64,000 bases of DNA from Histidinibacterium lentulum (lineage in GTDB: Bacteria; Pseudomonadota; Alphaproteobacteria; Rhodobacterales; Rhodobacteraceae): contig NZ_ML119081.1 in NCBI RefSeq assembly GCF_003789055.1, positions 310,001 through 374,000 on the forward strand. Direction: 5' to 3'. Under the pieces are notes generated by a model, which did no database searches, had not been told where the DNA came from, and worked only from the letters and a program-made list of their open reading frames with translations. Made by a program: the position numbers and the translations under genes. This document shows positions 38,300-47,659 of this stretch, in pieces (positions within the stretch are counted from its first letter, which is position 1; every line of letters starts with the position of its first letter).

Positions 38300-38727
38300 C
38301 GGGGCTGGCCGAGGCGCTCGAGGCCACTGCCCTCGCTCAGCACCTGAAGGCCTCGCGCTGGACCTATCCGCTGGTCAATGCGGGGCATATCTTCGGTCTC
38401 GCGCTGCTGGTGGGCGCGGTCGTACCGATGGACGTGGCACTGCTGCGCGGTCGCCGCGACATCGGGCGGCTCCGCGTCTGGGCCGCCGGAGGTCTTGTCC
38501 TGGCGCTCCTCTTCGGCGTCGCCCTCTTCGCGACCCAGGCGACCGACTACATCGGCAACACCGCCTTTCGGATCAAGATGGGGCTGCTCGCGGCGGCGCT
38601 GATCAATCTCGCGCTGCATGCGCGGCTCTCTCGCCTCGGTATCGCCCGAATGCGCGCCGCCGCGCTGCTCTCGCTCCTGCTCTGGCCCGCGATTCTGCTC
38701 TCCGGACGTCTGATCGCCTACGTCTGA
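38296..38727 (+). CDS. Four-span membrane protein following DUF6152
   Basis: 143-residue membrane protein, GTG start at 38296 inside the previous stop. Spans at YPLVNAGHIFGLALLVGAVV, VWAAGGLVLALLFGVALFAT, IKMGLLAAALINLALHARL and AAALLSLLLWPAILLSGRLI. The conserved histidine in NAGHIFGLALL suggests possible heme or metal contact, as in small DUF2214/DUF6644-type cytochrome-like proteins, but that is inference. Paired with the periplasmic DUF6152 protein. Confidence 0.75.
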   Translation: MTGLAEALEATALAQHLKASRWTYPLVNAGHIFGLALLVGAVVPMDVALLRGRRDIGRLRVWAAGGLVLALLFGVALFATQATDYIGNTAFRIKMGLLAAALINLALHARLSRLGIARMRAAALLSLLLWPAILLSGRLIAYV

Positions 38728-38748
38728 CCCGGGTCGGACGGCGAAAAA

Positions 38749-38774
38749 TTGCCAAATGCCCTTCGGGCATGCAA
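38749..38774 (+). promoter_or_regulatory. Nested hairpin in the leader of the von Willebrand gene
   Basis: ATGCCC-TTC-GGGCAT, a perfect 6-bp stem, enclosed by TTGC...GCAA four-base arms, 30 bases before the start codon and right after the upstream gene. Either a 5' regulatory stem or an attenuator/terminator. No T run follows. Confidence 0.45.
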
Positions 38775-38805
38775 CTTTCGTCCCAGCGAATCTCCGGAGT
38801 CAGTC

Positions 38806-41800
38806 ATGCGCGCCTTGTTCCTGCTTCTCGTCCTTCTGCTCACGCCGCTCTCCCTCGCCGCGCAACAGCGGCCGAACACGATCCTCGTGATGGACGGCTC
38901 GGGCTCGATGTGGGGCCAGATCGACGGGGTCAACAAGATCGTCATCGCCCGCGAGGTTGTGTCCGATGTCTTGGGCGACTTTCCCGCCGATCAGAACCTC
39001 GGCCTGACGGTCTACGGCCACCGGACCCGCGGCGACTGCACGGACATCGAGACGGTGATCGCGCCGGCTACAGGGACCGCCGGGCAGATCGTCGAGGTGG
39101 TCAACGGCCTGAACCCCCGCGGCAGCACGCCGATGACCGATGCGATCATCGCCGCCGCCGAGGCCCTGCGCTTCACCGAGGAGAAGGCCACCGTGGTGCT
39201 CGTCTCCGACGGGATCGAGACCTGCAACCCGGACCCCTGCTCGGCCATGCGCGCGCTCGAGGAGGCCGGCATCGACTTCACCGCCCATGTCATCGGCTTC
39301 GATGTGGGATCGGACCCCGAGGCACTGGCCCAGATGCAGTGCATTGCCGAGGAGACCGGCGGCACCTTCACCACCGCCGCCAACGCCAGCGAGCTGACCG
39401 AGGCGCTTGCCGTGGTGGTGGAGCCCGAGCCGGTCTCCGTCACGGGCACCTTCACCGCCCGGTTCGACACGGGCGAGACCATCGCCGATCCGGTGTTCTG
39501 GACGGTCACTTCCGCCGACGGCACGACCCTGACCGACGAGGGCGCCGGCAATCCCTTCACCCTGCCCGGGATGGCCGAAGGCAGCTACAACGTGGAGGCC
39601 TTCTGGACCGTCGGCGAAATGTCCCGCGAGACCTCCGTTTCCGTCACGGGCCCCGGTGACGTGACGGCCGCGGTCGTGTTCCCCGCCCCGCCGCAGATGA
39701 CAGACGTGACCTTCACCGCCCGCATCGGCAGCGCCGACGGTCCCGTGATCACGGACCCGGTGTTGTGGGAGATCACCCCCGCCGGCGACGGGACGGAGAT
39801 CGACCCCGCAAACCCCGCCACGGTCTCGCTCGAACGCGGCGCCTATACCGTGACGGGCTACTGGACCGTGGCGGAAACCGAACAGAGCCAGGATTTCGTC
39901 CTCGTGGACGAACCGCGCGAGATCGTTCTCGTCTTCGAGGAACCCCTGCCCCAGGCCACCGTCGTCGCCCCCGCATCCGCGCCCATGGGCGCCACCGTCG
40001 AGGTCGGCTGGACCGGTCCGGCGGAGGACAACGACTACATCGCGGTCTCGCGCCCCGACGAGGACGGATACGTCAACTTCACCTATGTGCAGGAGGGCAA
40101 TCCCCTCGACCTGCTCATGCCCTCCGAGCCCGGCAGCTACGAGGTCCGCTACCATCGCCGCGACGGCCGCGTCGTGCTCGCCAGTTCGCCCATCGAGGTC
40201 ACTCCGGTGACCGCACAGCTCGTCCTCCGGCCCGAGGCCATGGCCGGCGAGACGATCCAGGTCGGCTGGGACGGACCGGATTACGACAACGATTACATCG
40301 GCGTGTCGATCCCGGGTGAGGACGGCTACATCAACTTCACCTATACCGGCGAGGGCAATCCTGTGGACCTGCTCATGCCCCCCGACCCCGGCGAGTACGA
40401 GGTTCGCTACTTCATGCGCCAGGACCGGGTCGTGCTCGCCACCGCGCCGGTCAGCGTGAGCGTCGTCAAGGCCGAGATCACCGCTCCCGAGCAGGCTACC
40501 GCCGGAAGCACGATCGAGGTCGGCTGGACCGGGCCCGACTACGACAACGACTACATCGGCGTGTCGATCCCGGGCGAGGACGGCTACATCAACTTCACCT
40601 ACACGCGCGAGGGCAGCCCCCTCGACCTCCTGATGCCGACCGAGCCCGGAACCTACGAGCTGCGCTACTTCCTGCGGCAGGACCGCAGCGTGCTCGCTGT
40701 GCGCAGCATCGAGGTGGTCGAGGTGGGCGCGCAGCTCACCGCGCCGGAGCAGGCCACGGCCGGCGAGACGATCGAGGTCGGCTGGACCGGACCAGATTAC
40801 GACAACGACTACATCGGCGTCTCCATCCCGGGCGAGGACGGCTACGTCAACTTCAGCTATACCCAGTCGGGCAATCCGCTCGACCTGGTCATGCCCACCG
40901 AACCCGGCAGCTATGAACTGCGCTACTTCCTGCGGCAGGACCGCAGCGTGCTCGCCAGCCGTCCCATCGAGGTGGTCGCGGTCGGCGCGGACCTCGTGGC
41001 GCCGGAGTCGTCGACCGCCGGAAGCACCATCCAGGTCGGCTGGACCGGGCCGGACTACGATAATGACTACATCGGCGTCTCCATCCCGGGCGAGGACGGC
41101 TACGTCAACTTCAGCTACACCCGTTCGGGCAATCCGCTCGACCTGGTCATGCCCACCGAACCCGGCAGCTATGAATTGCGCTACTTCCTGCGCCAGGATC
41201 GCAGCGTGCTCGCCAGCCGCCCCATCGAGGTGGTCGCGGTGGGCGCCGACCTGGTCGCTCCGACCGAGGCGGTTGCGGGCGAGACCATCCAGGTCGGCTG
41301 GACCGGACCCGACTACGACAACGACTACATCGGCGTCTCCATCCCCGGCGACGGTGGCTATGTCGAGTTCACCTATACGAGCGCAGGCAATCCGCTGAAC
41401 CTCCTGATGCCGTCGGAGCCCGGCAGCTACGAGCTGCGCTACTTCCTGCGGCAGGACCGCAGCGTGCTTGCGACCGCGCCAATCACCGTGAACCCCGTGA
41501 AGGCGGAGCTGACGGCGCCTGAGCGGGCCGCGATCGGCGAAAGAGTGCAGGTGGACTGGACCGGACCGGATTACGACAACGACTACATCGGCGTCTCGGT
41601 GCCCGGCGAGGACGGCTACGAGACCTTCACCTATACCCGGGAAGGCAATCCGCTGGAGATCGTCATGCCGCCGGAGCCCGGCAGCTACGAGCTGCGGTAC
41701 TTCATGCGGCAGGACCGCAAGGTCCTGGCCGTGCGCGCCATCGAGGTGGACGACGTCGCCGTCACCCTCGTGGCCCCCGACAGCGGCCCTGCCGGCGGCA

Positions 41801-42015
41801 CCCTGCTCGTGGGCCATGACGGCCCGGACTACGACCGGGATTACATCGGCGTGGCCGTGCCCGGCAGCGACGGCTACGAGACCTACCGCTACACCCGTGA
41901 AGGCAATCCTCTGGAGGTGCCCCTGCCCGATGCGCCGGGCACCTACGAGCTGCGCTATTTCATGGATGCCTCACCCGACACGGTTCTCGGCACCCGGACC
42001 ATCACCGTGGAGTGA
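38806..42015 (+). CDS. Secreted von Willebrand factor A protein with eight 86-residue repeats
   Basis: 1069-residue exported protein. Signal peptide MRALFLLLVLLLTPLSLAAQ. The VWA domain (about 25-205) has an intact metal-ion adhesion site: VMDGSGSMWGQ, then NPRGSTPMTDAI and LVSDGIETC. Two related beta-domains of about 80 residues follow (210-380, each with FTARxxxxxxxIxDPVxW). Eight tandem Ig-like repeats of 85-86 residues then run from residue 384 to the end. Each carries VGWTGPDYDNDYIGVSIPGE-type sequence, a run of acids that could bind calcium, and a closing strand YELRYFLRQDRSVLA. ATG 38806 follows CCGGAG. No LPXTG, OmpA or membrane anchor is seen, so it may be soluble or periplasmic. Likely an adhesive or scaffolding envelope protein; ligand unknown. 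Confidence 0.9.
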   Translation: MRALFLLLVLLLTPLSLAAQQRPNTILVMDGSGSMWGQIDGVNKIVIAREVVSDVLGDFPADQNLGLTVYGHRTRGDCTDIETVIAPATGTAGQIVEVVNGLNPRGSTPMTDAIIAAAEALRFTEEKATVVLVSDGIETCNPDPCSAMRALEEAGIDFTAHVIGFDVGSDPEALAQMQCIAEETGGTFTTAANASELTEALAVVVEPEPVSVTGTFTARFDTGETIADPVFWTVTSADGTTLTDEGAGNPFTLPGMAEGSYNVEAFWTVGEMSRETSVSVTGPGDVTAAVVFPAPPQMTDVTFTARIGSADGPVITDPVLWEITPAGDGTEIDPANPATVSLERGAYTVTGYWTVAETEQSQDFVLVDEPREIVLVFEEPLPQATVVAPASAPMGATVEVGWTGPAEDNDYIAVSRPDEDGYVNFTYVQEGNPLDLLMPSEPGSYEVRYHRRDGRVVLASSPIEVTPVTAQLVLRPEAMAGETIQVGWDGPDYDNDYIGVSIPGEDGYINFTYTGEGNPVDLLMPPDPGEYEVRYFMRQDRVVLATAPVSVSVVKAEITAPEQATAGSTIEVGWTGPDYDNDYIGVSIPGEDGYINFTYTREGSPLDLLMPTEPGTYELRYFLRQDRSVLAVRSIEVVEVGAQLTAPEQATAGETIEVGWTGPDYDNDYIGVSIPGEDGYVNFSYTQSGNPLDLVMPTEPGSYELRYFLRQDRSVLASRPIEVVAVGADLVAPESSTAGSTIQVGWTGPDYDNDYIGVSIPGEDGYVNFSYTRSGNPLDLVMPTEPGSYELRYFLRQDRSVLASRPIEVVAVGADLVAPTEAVAGETIQVGWTGPDYDNDYIGVSIPGDGGYVEFTYTSAGNPLNLLMPSEPGSYELRYFLRQDRSVLATAPITVNPVKAELTAPERAAIGERVQVDWTGPDYDNDYIGVSVPGEDGYETFTYTREGNPLEIVMPPEPGSYELRYFMRQDRKVLAVRAIEVDDVAVTLVAPDSGPAGGTLLVGHDGPDYDRDYIGVAVPGSDGYETYRYTREGNPLEVPLPDAPGTYELRYFMDASPDTVLGTRTITVE
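39955..42012 (+). repeat. Eight tandem 255-258-bp coding repeats
   Basis: Repeats start at 39955, 40210, 40468, 40726, 40984, 41242, 41500 and 41758. Repeats 3-6 are nearly identical in protein, and 4 and 5 nearly identical in DNA. Repeats 1 and 8 are the most divergent, as expected when unequal exchange homogenises the middle. Confidence 0.95.
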
Positions 42016-42112
42016 GGTGTTTCGCCCCGGCTGCGCCGGGGCGATCCGCCGGGCGCGCGTGCCGCGCGCCCGGCGGGGCATCCCGCAGGCGGCGCGTCCC
42101 GGACAGGGGGCG

Positions 42113-42142
42113 CTCCCGAAGGGAGTATTTCCGGCCAGATGA
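42113..42142. repeat. Dispersed intergenic element, copy B
   Basis: Contains the shared GAGTATTTCCGGCCAGATGA, preceded by CTCCCGAAGGGAG, itself a small hairpin. Copy C (60210-60240) shares the preceding CCGAAGGGAG. It lies in the convergent gap after the von Willebrand gene and before the lpdA end. Confidence 0.85.
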
Positions 42143-42194
42143 ACGAGGCGCGCGCGCCCGGACCCCGGGCCGGGGCGCGGCCAGGGCGTGCAGC

Positions 42195-43589
42195 TCAGAA
42201 GTGGATGGCCCGGCCGTAGGCGTCGAGCACGCTTTCGTGCATCATCTCGCTCAGCGTCGGATGCGGGAAGACCGTCGCCATCAGGTCCTCCTCCGTGGTC
42301 TCGAGCTGGCGGCCGACGACATAGCCCTGGATCAGCTCGGTCACCTCCGCGCCGACCATGTGGGCGCCGAGAAGCTCGCCGGTGGCCTTGTCGAAGATCG
42401 TCTTGACCATGCCCTCGGGCTCTCCCAGCGCGATCGCCTTGCCGTTGCCGATGAAGGGGAAGCGGCCCACGTTGATCTCGTAGCCCTTCTCCTTCGCCTG
42501 AGCCTCGGTCAGGCCGACGCTCGCCACCTGCGGATGGCAGTAGGTGCAGCCCGCGATGGACCCGGGCTTGATCGGATGCACGTCGTTGCGGCCCGCGATC
42601 AGCTCGGCCACCATCACCCCCTCGTGGCTGGCCTTGTGCGCAAGCCAGGGCGCGCCGGCGAGATCGCCGATGGCGTAGACGCCCTCCACCCCGGTGCGAC
42701 AGTATTCGTCGGTCACCACATGGCTGCGATCCACCGTGACGCCGGCCTCCTCGAGGCCCAGCCCCTCCACGTTTCCGACGATGCCGACGGCGGAGATCAC
42801 GCTGTCGAACTCCCGCGTCTCGACCTTGCCGCCGGACTCGATATGGGCGGTGACCTTGCCCTTGCCGCGGTCGAGCTTCTTGACGATGGCTTTCTGCAGG
42901 ATCGTCATCCCCTGCTTCTCGAACTGCTTGCGGGCGAAGGCGGAGATCTCCTCGTCCTCCACGGGCAGGATCCGGTCCATCACCTCCACCACTGTGGTGT
43001 CGGCGCCGAGCGTGTTGAAGAAACTGGCGAACTCGATGCCGATGGCGCCCGAGCCGATGACGAGCAGCTTCTTCGGCATGCGCGGCGGCTGCAGCGCGTG
43101 CTTGTAGGTCCAGACGAGATCGCCGTCCGCCTCGAGCCCCGGCAGCTCCCGCGCCCGGGCGCCGGTGGCCAGGACGATGGCGGGCGCGGTCAGCTCCTCT
43201 TCGCCCGTGTCGGTGGTGACGGTGACGCGGCCCTTTCCGGCGAGGCGCGCGTCCCCCATCACCGTCGTGACCTTGTTCTTCTTGAACAGATGCCCGATGC
43301 CGCCCGAGAGCTGCTTGGCCACGCCGCGGGAGCGTTTCACCACGGCGTCGAGATCGTAGCCGATCCCCTCGGCCGACAGGCCGAAATCCTTCGCCCGGTG
43401 CATCAGGTGATACACCTCGGCCGAGCGCAGCATCGCCTTCGTGGGGATACAGCCCCAGTTGAGACAGATGCCGCCCAGGTGCTCGCGCTCGATACAGGCG
43501 ACGTTCAGACCGAGCTGCGCGCCCCGTATCGCCGCGACGTAGCCGCCGGGTCCGGCGCCGATGACGATCATGTCGAAGTTCCTGGCCAT
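42195..43589 (-). CDS. lpdA: Dihydrolipoyl dehydrogenase
   Basis: 464-residue flavoprotein E3 of 2-oxoacid dehydrogenase or glycine cleavage complexes. FAD site MIVIGAGPGGYVAAIRGAQL at the N-terminus. The redox disulfide is GGICLNWGCIPTKA near residue 40, the NAD site LLVIGSGAIGIEFASFFNTL near 175, and the second FAD motif VEGVYAIGDLAGAPWLAHKA near 305. The active-site histidine lies in VFPHPTLSEMMHESV near the C-terminus. No E1/E2 genes are adjacent. Confidence 0.97.
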   Translation of the reverse strand: MARNFDMIVIGAGPGGYVAAIRGAQLGLNVACIEREHLGGICLNWGCIPTKAMLRSAEVYHLMHRAKDFGLSAEGIGYDLDAVVKRSRGVAKQLSGGIGHLFKKNKVTTVMGDARLAGKGRVTVTTDTGEEELTAPAIVLATGARARELPGLEADGDLVWTYKHALQPPRMPKKLLVIGSGAIGIEFASFFNTLGADTTVVEVMDRILPVEDEEISAFARKQFEKQGMTILQKAIVKKLDRGKGKVTAHIESGGKVETREFDSVISAVGIVGNVEGLGLEEAGVTVDRSHVVTDEYCRTGVEGVYAIGDLAGAPWLAHKASHEGVMVAELIAGRNDVHPIKPGSIAGCTYCHPQVASVGLTEAQAKEKGYEINVGRFPFIGNGKAIALGEPEGMVKTIFDKATGELLGAHMVGAEVTELIQGYVVGRQLETTEEDLMATVFPHPTLSEMMHESVLDAYGRAIHF

Positions 43590-43692
43590 CTTGTCCTCCG
43601 CTCGGGCACTTCACGAGAGGCTAGACGATCCTGCCGCCGCCCGCCACCGGCCTGCGGGGAAAGGCCGCCCCCCGGTCCCTGCATGGCGGCGG

Positions 43693-45654
43693 TCAGGTCC
43701 CTCCGCCCGGGCGCGGGCCGCGCGAGGGCAGCGGGTCTGCGCCGAGGGAGCGCGGCGCGGCAGGCGGAGCGGGCGATGCCGCGGCCCGGGCCTCGGGGAT
43801 CTGCGGAGGCGCCAGGGCGCTGTCGCGCGGCGGGACCGGGCCGCGGAGAAAGGCAGGCGGCGCGGACGGACGGGGCCGCTCCGGCCCCTCCGACGGCGGA
43901 TCGCGTCCGGACCGCGGCGCCGCCATGCCGCCCCGCTCCGGCAGCGGAACCGGCCCGGCGGAGGCGAGCTCGGTCGGGCGGGGTGGCGGATCGGCGAGCG
44001 CATCGCCCGCATCCTCCGGCAACGGACCCGCGGACGGCAGGCCCCGGGCGGGCGCGTCGTCGGACACGCCCGTCCCCATGGCGGGCGCGGGTTCATGCCA
44101 GGGCTCTGGCCGCGCGGGGCGCCGCGGCGGGGCCGCGTCCGGGGCGCCGTCATGACCCGCGACCCGGTTCCGCCCTTCCTGCTTCGCACGGTAGAGCGCC
44201 TCGTCCGCCCGCTTGATCAGCGCCTCCGGCTTCGCGGCCGACACAGGATATTCCGCCACGCCGGCGGAGATCGTCACCTGCGGCAGGACCCCGTCCGCGT
44301 AGCGCACGCCCATCGCCGCCACGGCCTCGCAGAGCCGGAGCGCCACGGCATGGGTCTGCGCGAGGGTCCGTCCCGGCAGCAGCACGGCGAATTCCTCGCC
44401 GCCCACGCGGCAGCAGATCTCGCCATGGACCAGCACCTCGAGCGTGACGGCGGCGAGGGCGCGGAGCACCGCGTCACCCGCGTCATGACCGTGGTTGTCG
44501 TTGAAATCCTTGAACCTGTCGGCATCGAAAGAGATCAGTCCAAGGGGTGTCCCGCGACGGTCGGCGATCGACATTTCCCGGCGCATCGCATCCATGAAAT
44601 GTCGACGGTTGTAGATGCCGGTCAGCGGATCGCGGATCGACTGGTCGTGCAGCTCGTCACGCAGGCGGACGTTGGCGATCGCCATGGAGATGTGTTCGGC
44701 GCACTGGCGGGTGAAGCGCATCTTGTCGGCGAGTGCCTGCCCCGTCCACACCCCGGGGTCGAAGCGGACATGCATGAGGCCCACCGTGTCCCCGTGTGCG
44801 ACGACCGGCACACAGACATACTGGTCGGGATAGTCGGCATCGGGCGCAGGATCGACATGACCGCAGACGAAACAGATGCCCTGCGGGTCGTATTCATAGG
44901 CCCTGCCCCGGCGCAAGGCCCAGCAGCTGTCGGGCGCGATATCGGAATGCAGCGATCCGGTGGCCCAGCTGCCGACGCCGTCGAGCACGTCGCGGCTGCC
45001 GGAGAAGGTGTAGAGCTCGCCCTCGGTGCCGGTCATGACCCGCCCCATGAAGCGCGTGACGATCATGTAGAGCTCGTCCAGTGTCTTGCAGCTTTGCAGC
45101 CACTCGTCGAGCGTCGACAGCTGGCTCTGTTCCGTCTGGCGGGCGCGTTCATGGGCCAGCACCCGGCTCGCCCGTTCCTCGACCGCCTGCATCTCCTCCT
45201 GGGCCGCGACGAGATCGCGCGCCGCGCGGCGGGCGTCGGTGACGTCCGACAGGCTCACCACATAGCCGCCGGACTGGGTCGGCCGGGCGCTGGCCCGCAC
45301 CACGCGCCGGTCGGGCAGGTTGAAGTCGAGCGTATAGGGCAGACGGTCGGCGATCCGCTCGCCGGCCGTCGCCTCGGCCTCGGGGTCGATGGCGACGCCA
45401 AGGTCGTGCAGCCGCGCGCGGAAGGCCTCCCTTGACATGCCGGGGCCGAGATCGCCCGTCTCCAGCCCCAGCACGTCGAAGACCCGGGCGTTGTGCAGGT
45501 CGCAGAGGCCCGCCGCGGACCAGACCACGATCCCCTGCTCCATGACGTCCATGATCTCGCTGGCGATGCCCAGGGCCTCGGGCACGACTGCCTCGTCGAC
45601 CGGAGCCATGGCCCAGTCCTCGCGCCACTGCTCGGTGCCCTGCTTGATGCTCAC
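43693..45654 (-). CDS. PAS-GAF diguanylate cyclase with a long Pro-rich tail
   Basis: 653-residue cytosolic sensor-cyclase making c-di-GMP. A PAS-like domain (about 30-150; IVVWSAAGLCDLHNARVFDV) leads through a coiled-coil linker (VEERASRVLAHERARQTEQS) to a GAF domain (about 185-330) with several cysteines (SCWALRRGRAY, GICFVCGHVD) that could bind heme or metal. The GGDEF domain has DPLTGIYNRRHFMDAMRREM and an active-site CRVGGEEFAVLLPG; no clear RxxD inhibitory site. A disordered tail of about 150 residues, rich in Pro, Ala and Gly, follows. GTG 45654 after GAAGG is preferred; ATG 45690 is the alternative. Confidence 0.87.
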   Translation of the reverse strand: MSIKQGTEQWREDWAMAPVDEAVVPEALGIASEIMDVMEQGIVVWSAAGLCDLHNARVFDVLGLETGDLGPGMSREAFRARLHDLGVAIDPEAEATAGERIADRLPYTLDFNLPDRRVVRASARPTQSGGYVVSLSDVTDARRAARDLVAAQEEMQAVEERASRVLAHERARQTEQSQLSTLDEWLQSCKTLDELYMIVTRFMGRVMTGTEGELYTFSGSRDVLDGVGSWATGSLHSDIAPDSCWALRRGRAYEYDPQGICFVCGHVDPAPDADYPDQYVCVPVVAHGDTVGLMHVRFDPGVWTGQALADKMRFTRQCAEHISMAIANVRLRDELHDQSIRDPLTGIYNRRHFMDAMRREMSIADRRGTPLGLISFDADRFKDFNDNHGHDAGDAVLRALAAVTLEVLVHGEICCRVGGEEFAVLLPGRTLAQTHAVALRLCEAVAAMGVRYADGVLPQVTISAGVAEYPVSAAKPEALIKRADEALYRAKQEGRNRVAGHDGAPDAAPPRRPARPEPWHEPAPAMGTGVSDDAPARGLPSAGPLPEDAGDALADPPPRPTELASAGPVPLPERGGMAAPRSGRDPPSEGPERPRPSAPPAFLRGPVPPRDSALAPPQIPEARAAASPAPPAAPRSLGADPLPSRGPRPGGGT

Positions 45655-45771
45655 CGGCCCTTCTTTCGCCCATGCCCCGGCATCACGCATAGACGAGCCG
45701 CCTTGCCGCAGCCTTAACGCTGTCGGCCCGGACCCGGGGGATTTGGCTCGAATGCGGGCGTTCCGCCCCGT

Positions 45772-46344
45772 TCAGGCGGCGGCGTCCATCTCCCGCACCA
45801 CCGCCCCGTAGGCGCCCGCCTCCATGAAGGCGCGCTCGGCATCGGTGGTGACCCGCCCCAGCGCCTCGTTGCGGAAGGGGAACCGCCCGAACCGGCGGAT
45901 CACCTCGCGATGCGCCCGCGCATGAAGCAGCGCCGGGGCATTGTCGGGCACGCGCAGCTGCATCAGCCGCACGCAGCGGTCCTGGTCCGGCAGGGTCTCC
46001 GAATGCATGAGCGGCATATAGAGAAAGTAGCGTTCGCTCTGGCTCAGCCGCGCGTCGAGCCTCCGCAGGAGCGCGGATTTCGCCGCGGCCCGCGCCTTCG
46101 GATCGGTCTCGAAGGAGCGGGGCGAGCCGCGGTGCATGTTGCGCGGAAACTGGTCCGTCACGATCACGTAGGCCAGCGTCGCCCTCGGGCTCGCGAGCCA
46201 GCGCGTCAGCCCGCCGGAGGCGGCCGTCTCCCAGAGCGCGCCGAAACGCCGGGTGATCTCCGCGTCCCGCGTCTCGGAGACGGAGAACCACTCCTCGGGC
46301 GTCATGTCCTCGTACCAGAAGTCGAGGATGTCCTGGGGCGTCAT
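45772..46344 (-). CDS. DUF924 family protein
   Basis: 190-residue helical protein of the DUF924 family. TPQDILDFWYEDMTPEEWFS at the N-terminus, VIVTDQFPRNMHRGSPRSFE near residue 60 and FLYMPLMHSETLPDQDRCVR near 105 are the family blocks. RRFGRFPFRNEALGR near 155 closes it. The family has a TPR-like helical fold and unknown function. It probably forms a unit with the MFS gene upstream (28-base gap). Confidence 0.93.
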   Translation of the reverse strand: MTPQDILDFWYEDMTPEEWFSVSETRDAEITRRFGALWETAASGGLTRWLASPRATLAYVIVTDQFPRNMHRGSPRSFETDPKARAAAKSALLRRLDARLSQSERYFLYMPLMHSETLPDQDRCVRLMQLRVPDNAPALLHARAHREVIRRFGRFPFRNEALGRVTTDAERAFMEAGAYGAVVREMDAAA

Positions 46345-46372
46345 GGCGATGTCTCCTCCGCGCGGCCGGCGG

Positions 46373-47659
46373 TCAGCCGGATCTGGTGTCCCCGGCCCGC
46401 TCCGCGATCTCGGCGAGCTCGGTGTCGGCCTCGATATAGACCTCCTGCGCCAATTCCACCGCAACCGGCGACGCATTCGCGAGGACGGGCCGATAGGGCA
46501 CAGTCGCGCCAGGGTCGCTGAGGGTCGGACGACGCGTCATCCGGTAGAGGCCGTAGCCCGCCAGAGCAGTCATCAGCACCCCGATGAAGAGCCAGTAGCC
46601 GTAGGGGCCGATCGCGCCCATCAGCCAGCCCACCGCAACGGGCCCCGCGACCGCCCCGAGTCCGTTGATGAAGACGAAGCCCGCCGAGGCCGCGGCCATG
46701 TCCTCGCGCTCCAGATAGTCGTTCGCATAGGCGATGAGCAGCGCATAGAGCGGGTTCGAGGCCCCGCCGATCAGCGCCGCCGCGACAACGAGCACCCAGA
46801 AGTCCGGGGGAAGCAGGACACCGATGAGGCCGCCCACCCCGCCCACCAGCGCGATCCCGACGATCAGGAGCCGCCGGTCGAGCCGGTCCGAGAGCCAGCC
46901 GATCGGATACTGGGCCACCAGCGCCGCGATGTAGAAGGCCGAGACGAACACCGAGATCTGCGCAAGGCTCAGCCCGACCTGCGTCGCATAGACCGCGGCC
47001 ATGCCGAACTGCGCCGAAAAGACCGCCCCGAGCAGGATCATGCCGATCGCCGCCAGCGGCGAGGCCTCCACGAGCTTGCGCAGCTTCAGCGGCTTCGTCG
47101 CCTCGAAGGCCGGTGTCGGCGACACCGACAGCAGGATCGGCGCAAAGGCCAGCGACACCAGCACCGAGGGAATGATGAACAGCACGAACCCGCCCGCGTC
47201 TCCCAGCAGCAGCAGGTACTGCGCCGAGACGATCCCGCCCATCTGCACGATCATGTAGAGCGACAGGGCCTGCCCGCGGGTCTCGTTGGTGGCCGCGTTG
47301 TTGAGCCAGCTTTCGGCGGTGACATAGACCCCCGAGAAGCAGAAGCCGATGATGATGCGCCCCGCGATCCAGGCCCAGGGGTCCACCAGCGTGGGATACA
47401 GGACCAGGATCGCCGAGATCGCCGAACCGAGCGCGGCGAAGACCCGCACATGACCCACCCGGCGGATCAGCCCCGGTGCCAGTTGCGAGCCGCCGAGAAA
47501 GCCCACGAAATAGGCCGACATCACCAGCGACATCTCGAAGGTGCCGAACCCCTCGATATCGCCGCGCACGCCGAGAAGCGTGCCCTGAAGACCGTTGCCC
47601 ACCATAAGCATGAAGAGCCCCAGCAGCAGCGGCCAGGCCGATCCGAGAACCGAAATCAT
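46373..47659 (-). CDS. MFS transporter (YcaD-like)
   Basis: 428-residue twelve-span carrier. MISVLGSAWPLLLGLFMLMV at the start, FVGFLGGSQLAPGLIRRVGH and GWLSDRLDRRLLIVGIALVG as the two motif-A-like loops, and IIIGFCFSGVYVTAESWLNN near residue 110 are characteristic of the YcaD/DUF1602-type MFS group. The substrate is unknown. A C-terminal acidic tail of about 40 residues may be regulatory. The start at 47659 is the ATG that gives a proper span 1. Confidence 0.9.
   Translation of the reverse strand: MISVLGSAWPLLLGLFMLMVGNGLQGTLLGVRGDIEGFGTFEMSLVMSAYFVGFLGGSQLAPGLIRRVGHVRVFAALGSAISAILVLYPTLVDPWAWIAGRIIIGFCFSGVYVTAESWLNNAATNETRGQALSLYMIVQMGGIVSAQYLLLLGDAGGFVLFIIPSVLVSLAFAPILLSVSPTPAFEATKPLKLRKLVEASPLAAIGMILLGAVFSAQFGMAAVYATQVGLSLAQISVFVSAFYIAALVAQYPIGWLSDRLDRRLLIVGIALVGGVGGLIGVLLPPDFWVLVVAAALIGGASNPLYALLIAYANDYLEREDMAAASAGFVFINGLGAVAGPVAVGWLMGAIGPYGYWLFIGVLMTALAGYGLYRMTRRPTLSDPGATVPYRPVLANASPVAVELAQEVYIEADTELAEIAERAGDTRSG

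Noticed and set aside
38800-41817. A 1005-codon minus-strand frame with its own repeats
   Set aside because: Its repeats are the mirror of the repeats in the von Willebrand gene, which has a signal peptide and an intact adhesion site.
39955-42012. Tandem repeats considered as a CRISPR-like or satellite array
   Set aside because: Units are 255-258 bases, in frame and encode a protein domain. There are no short spacers.
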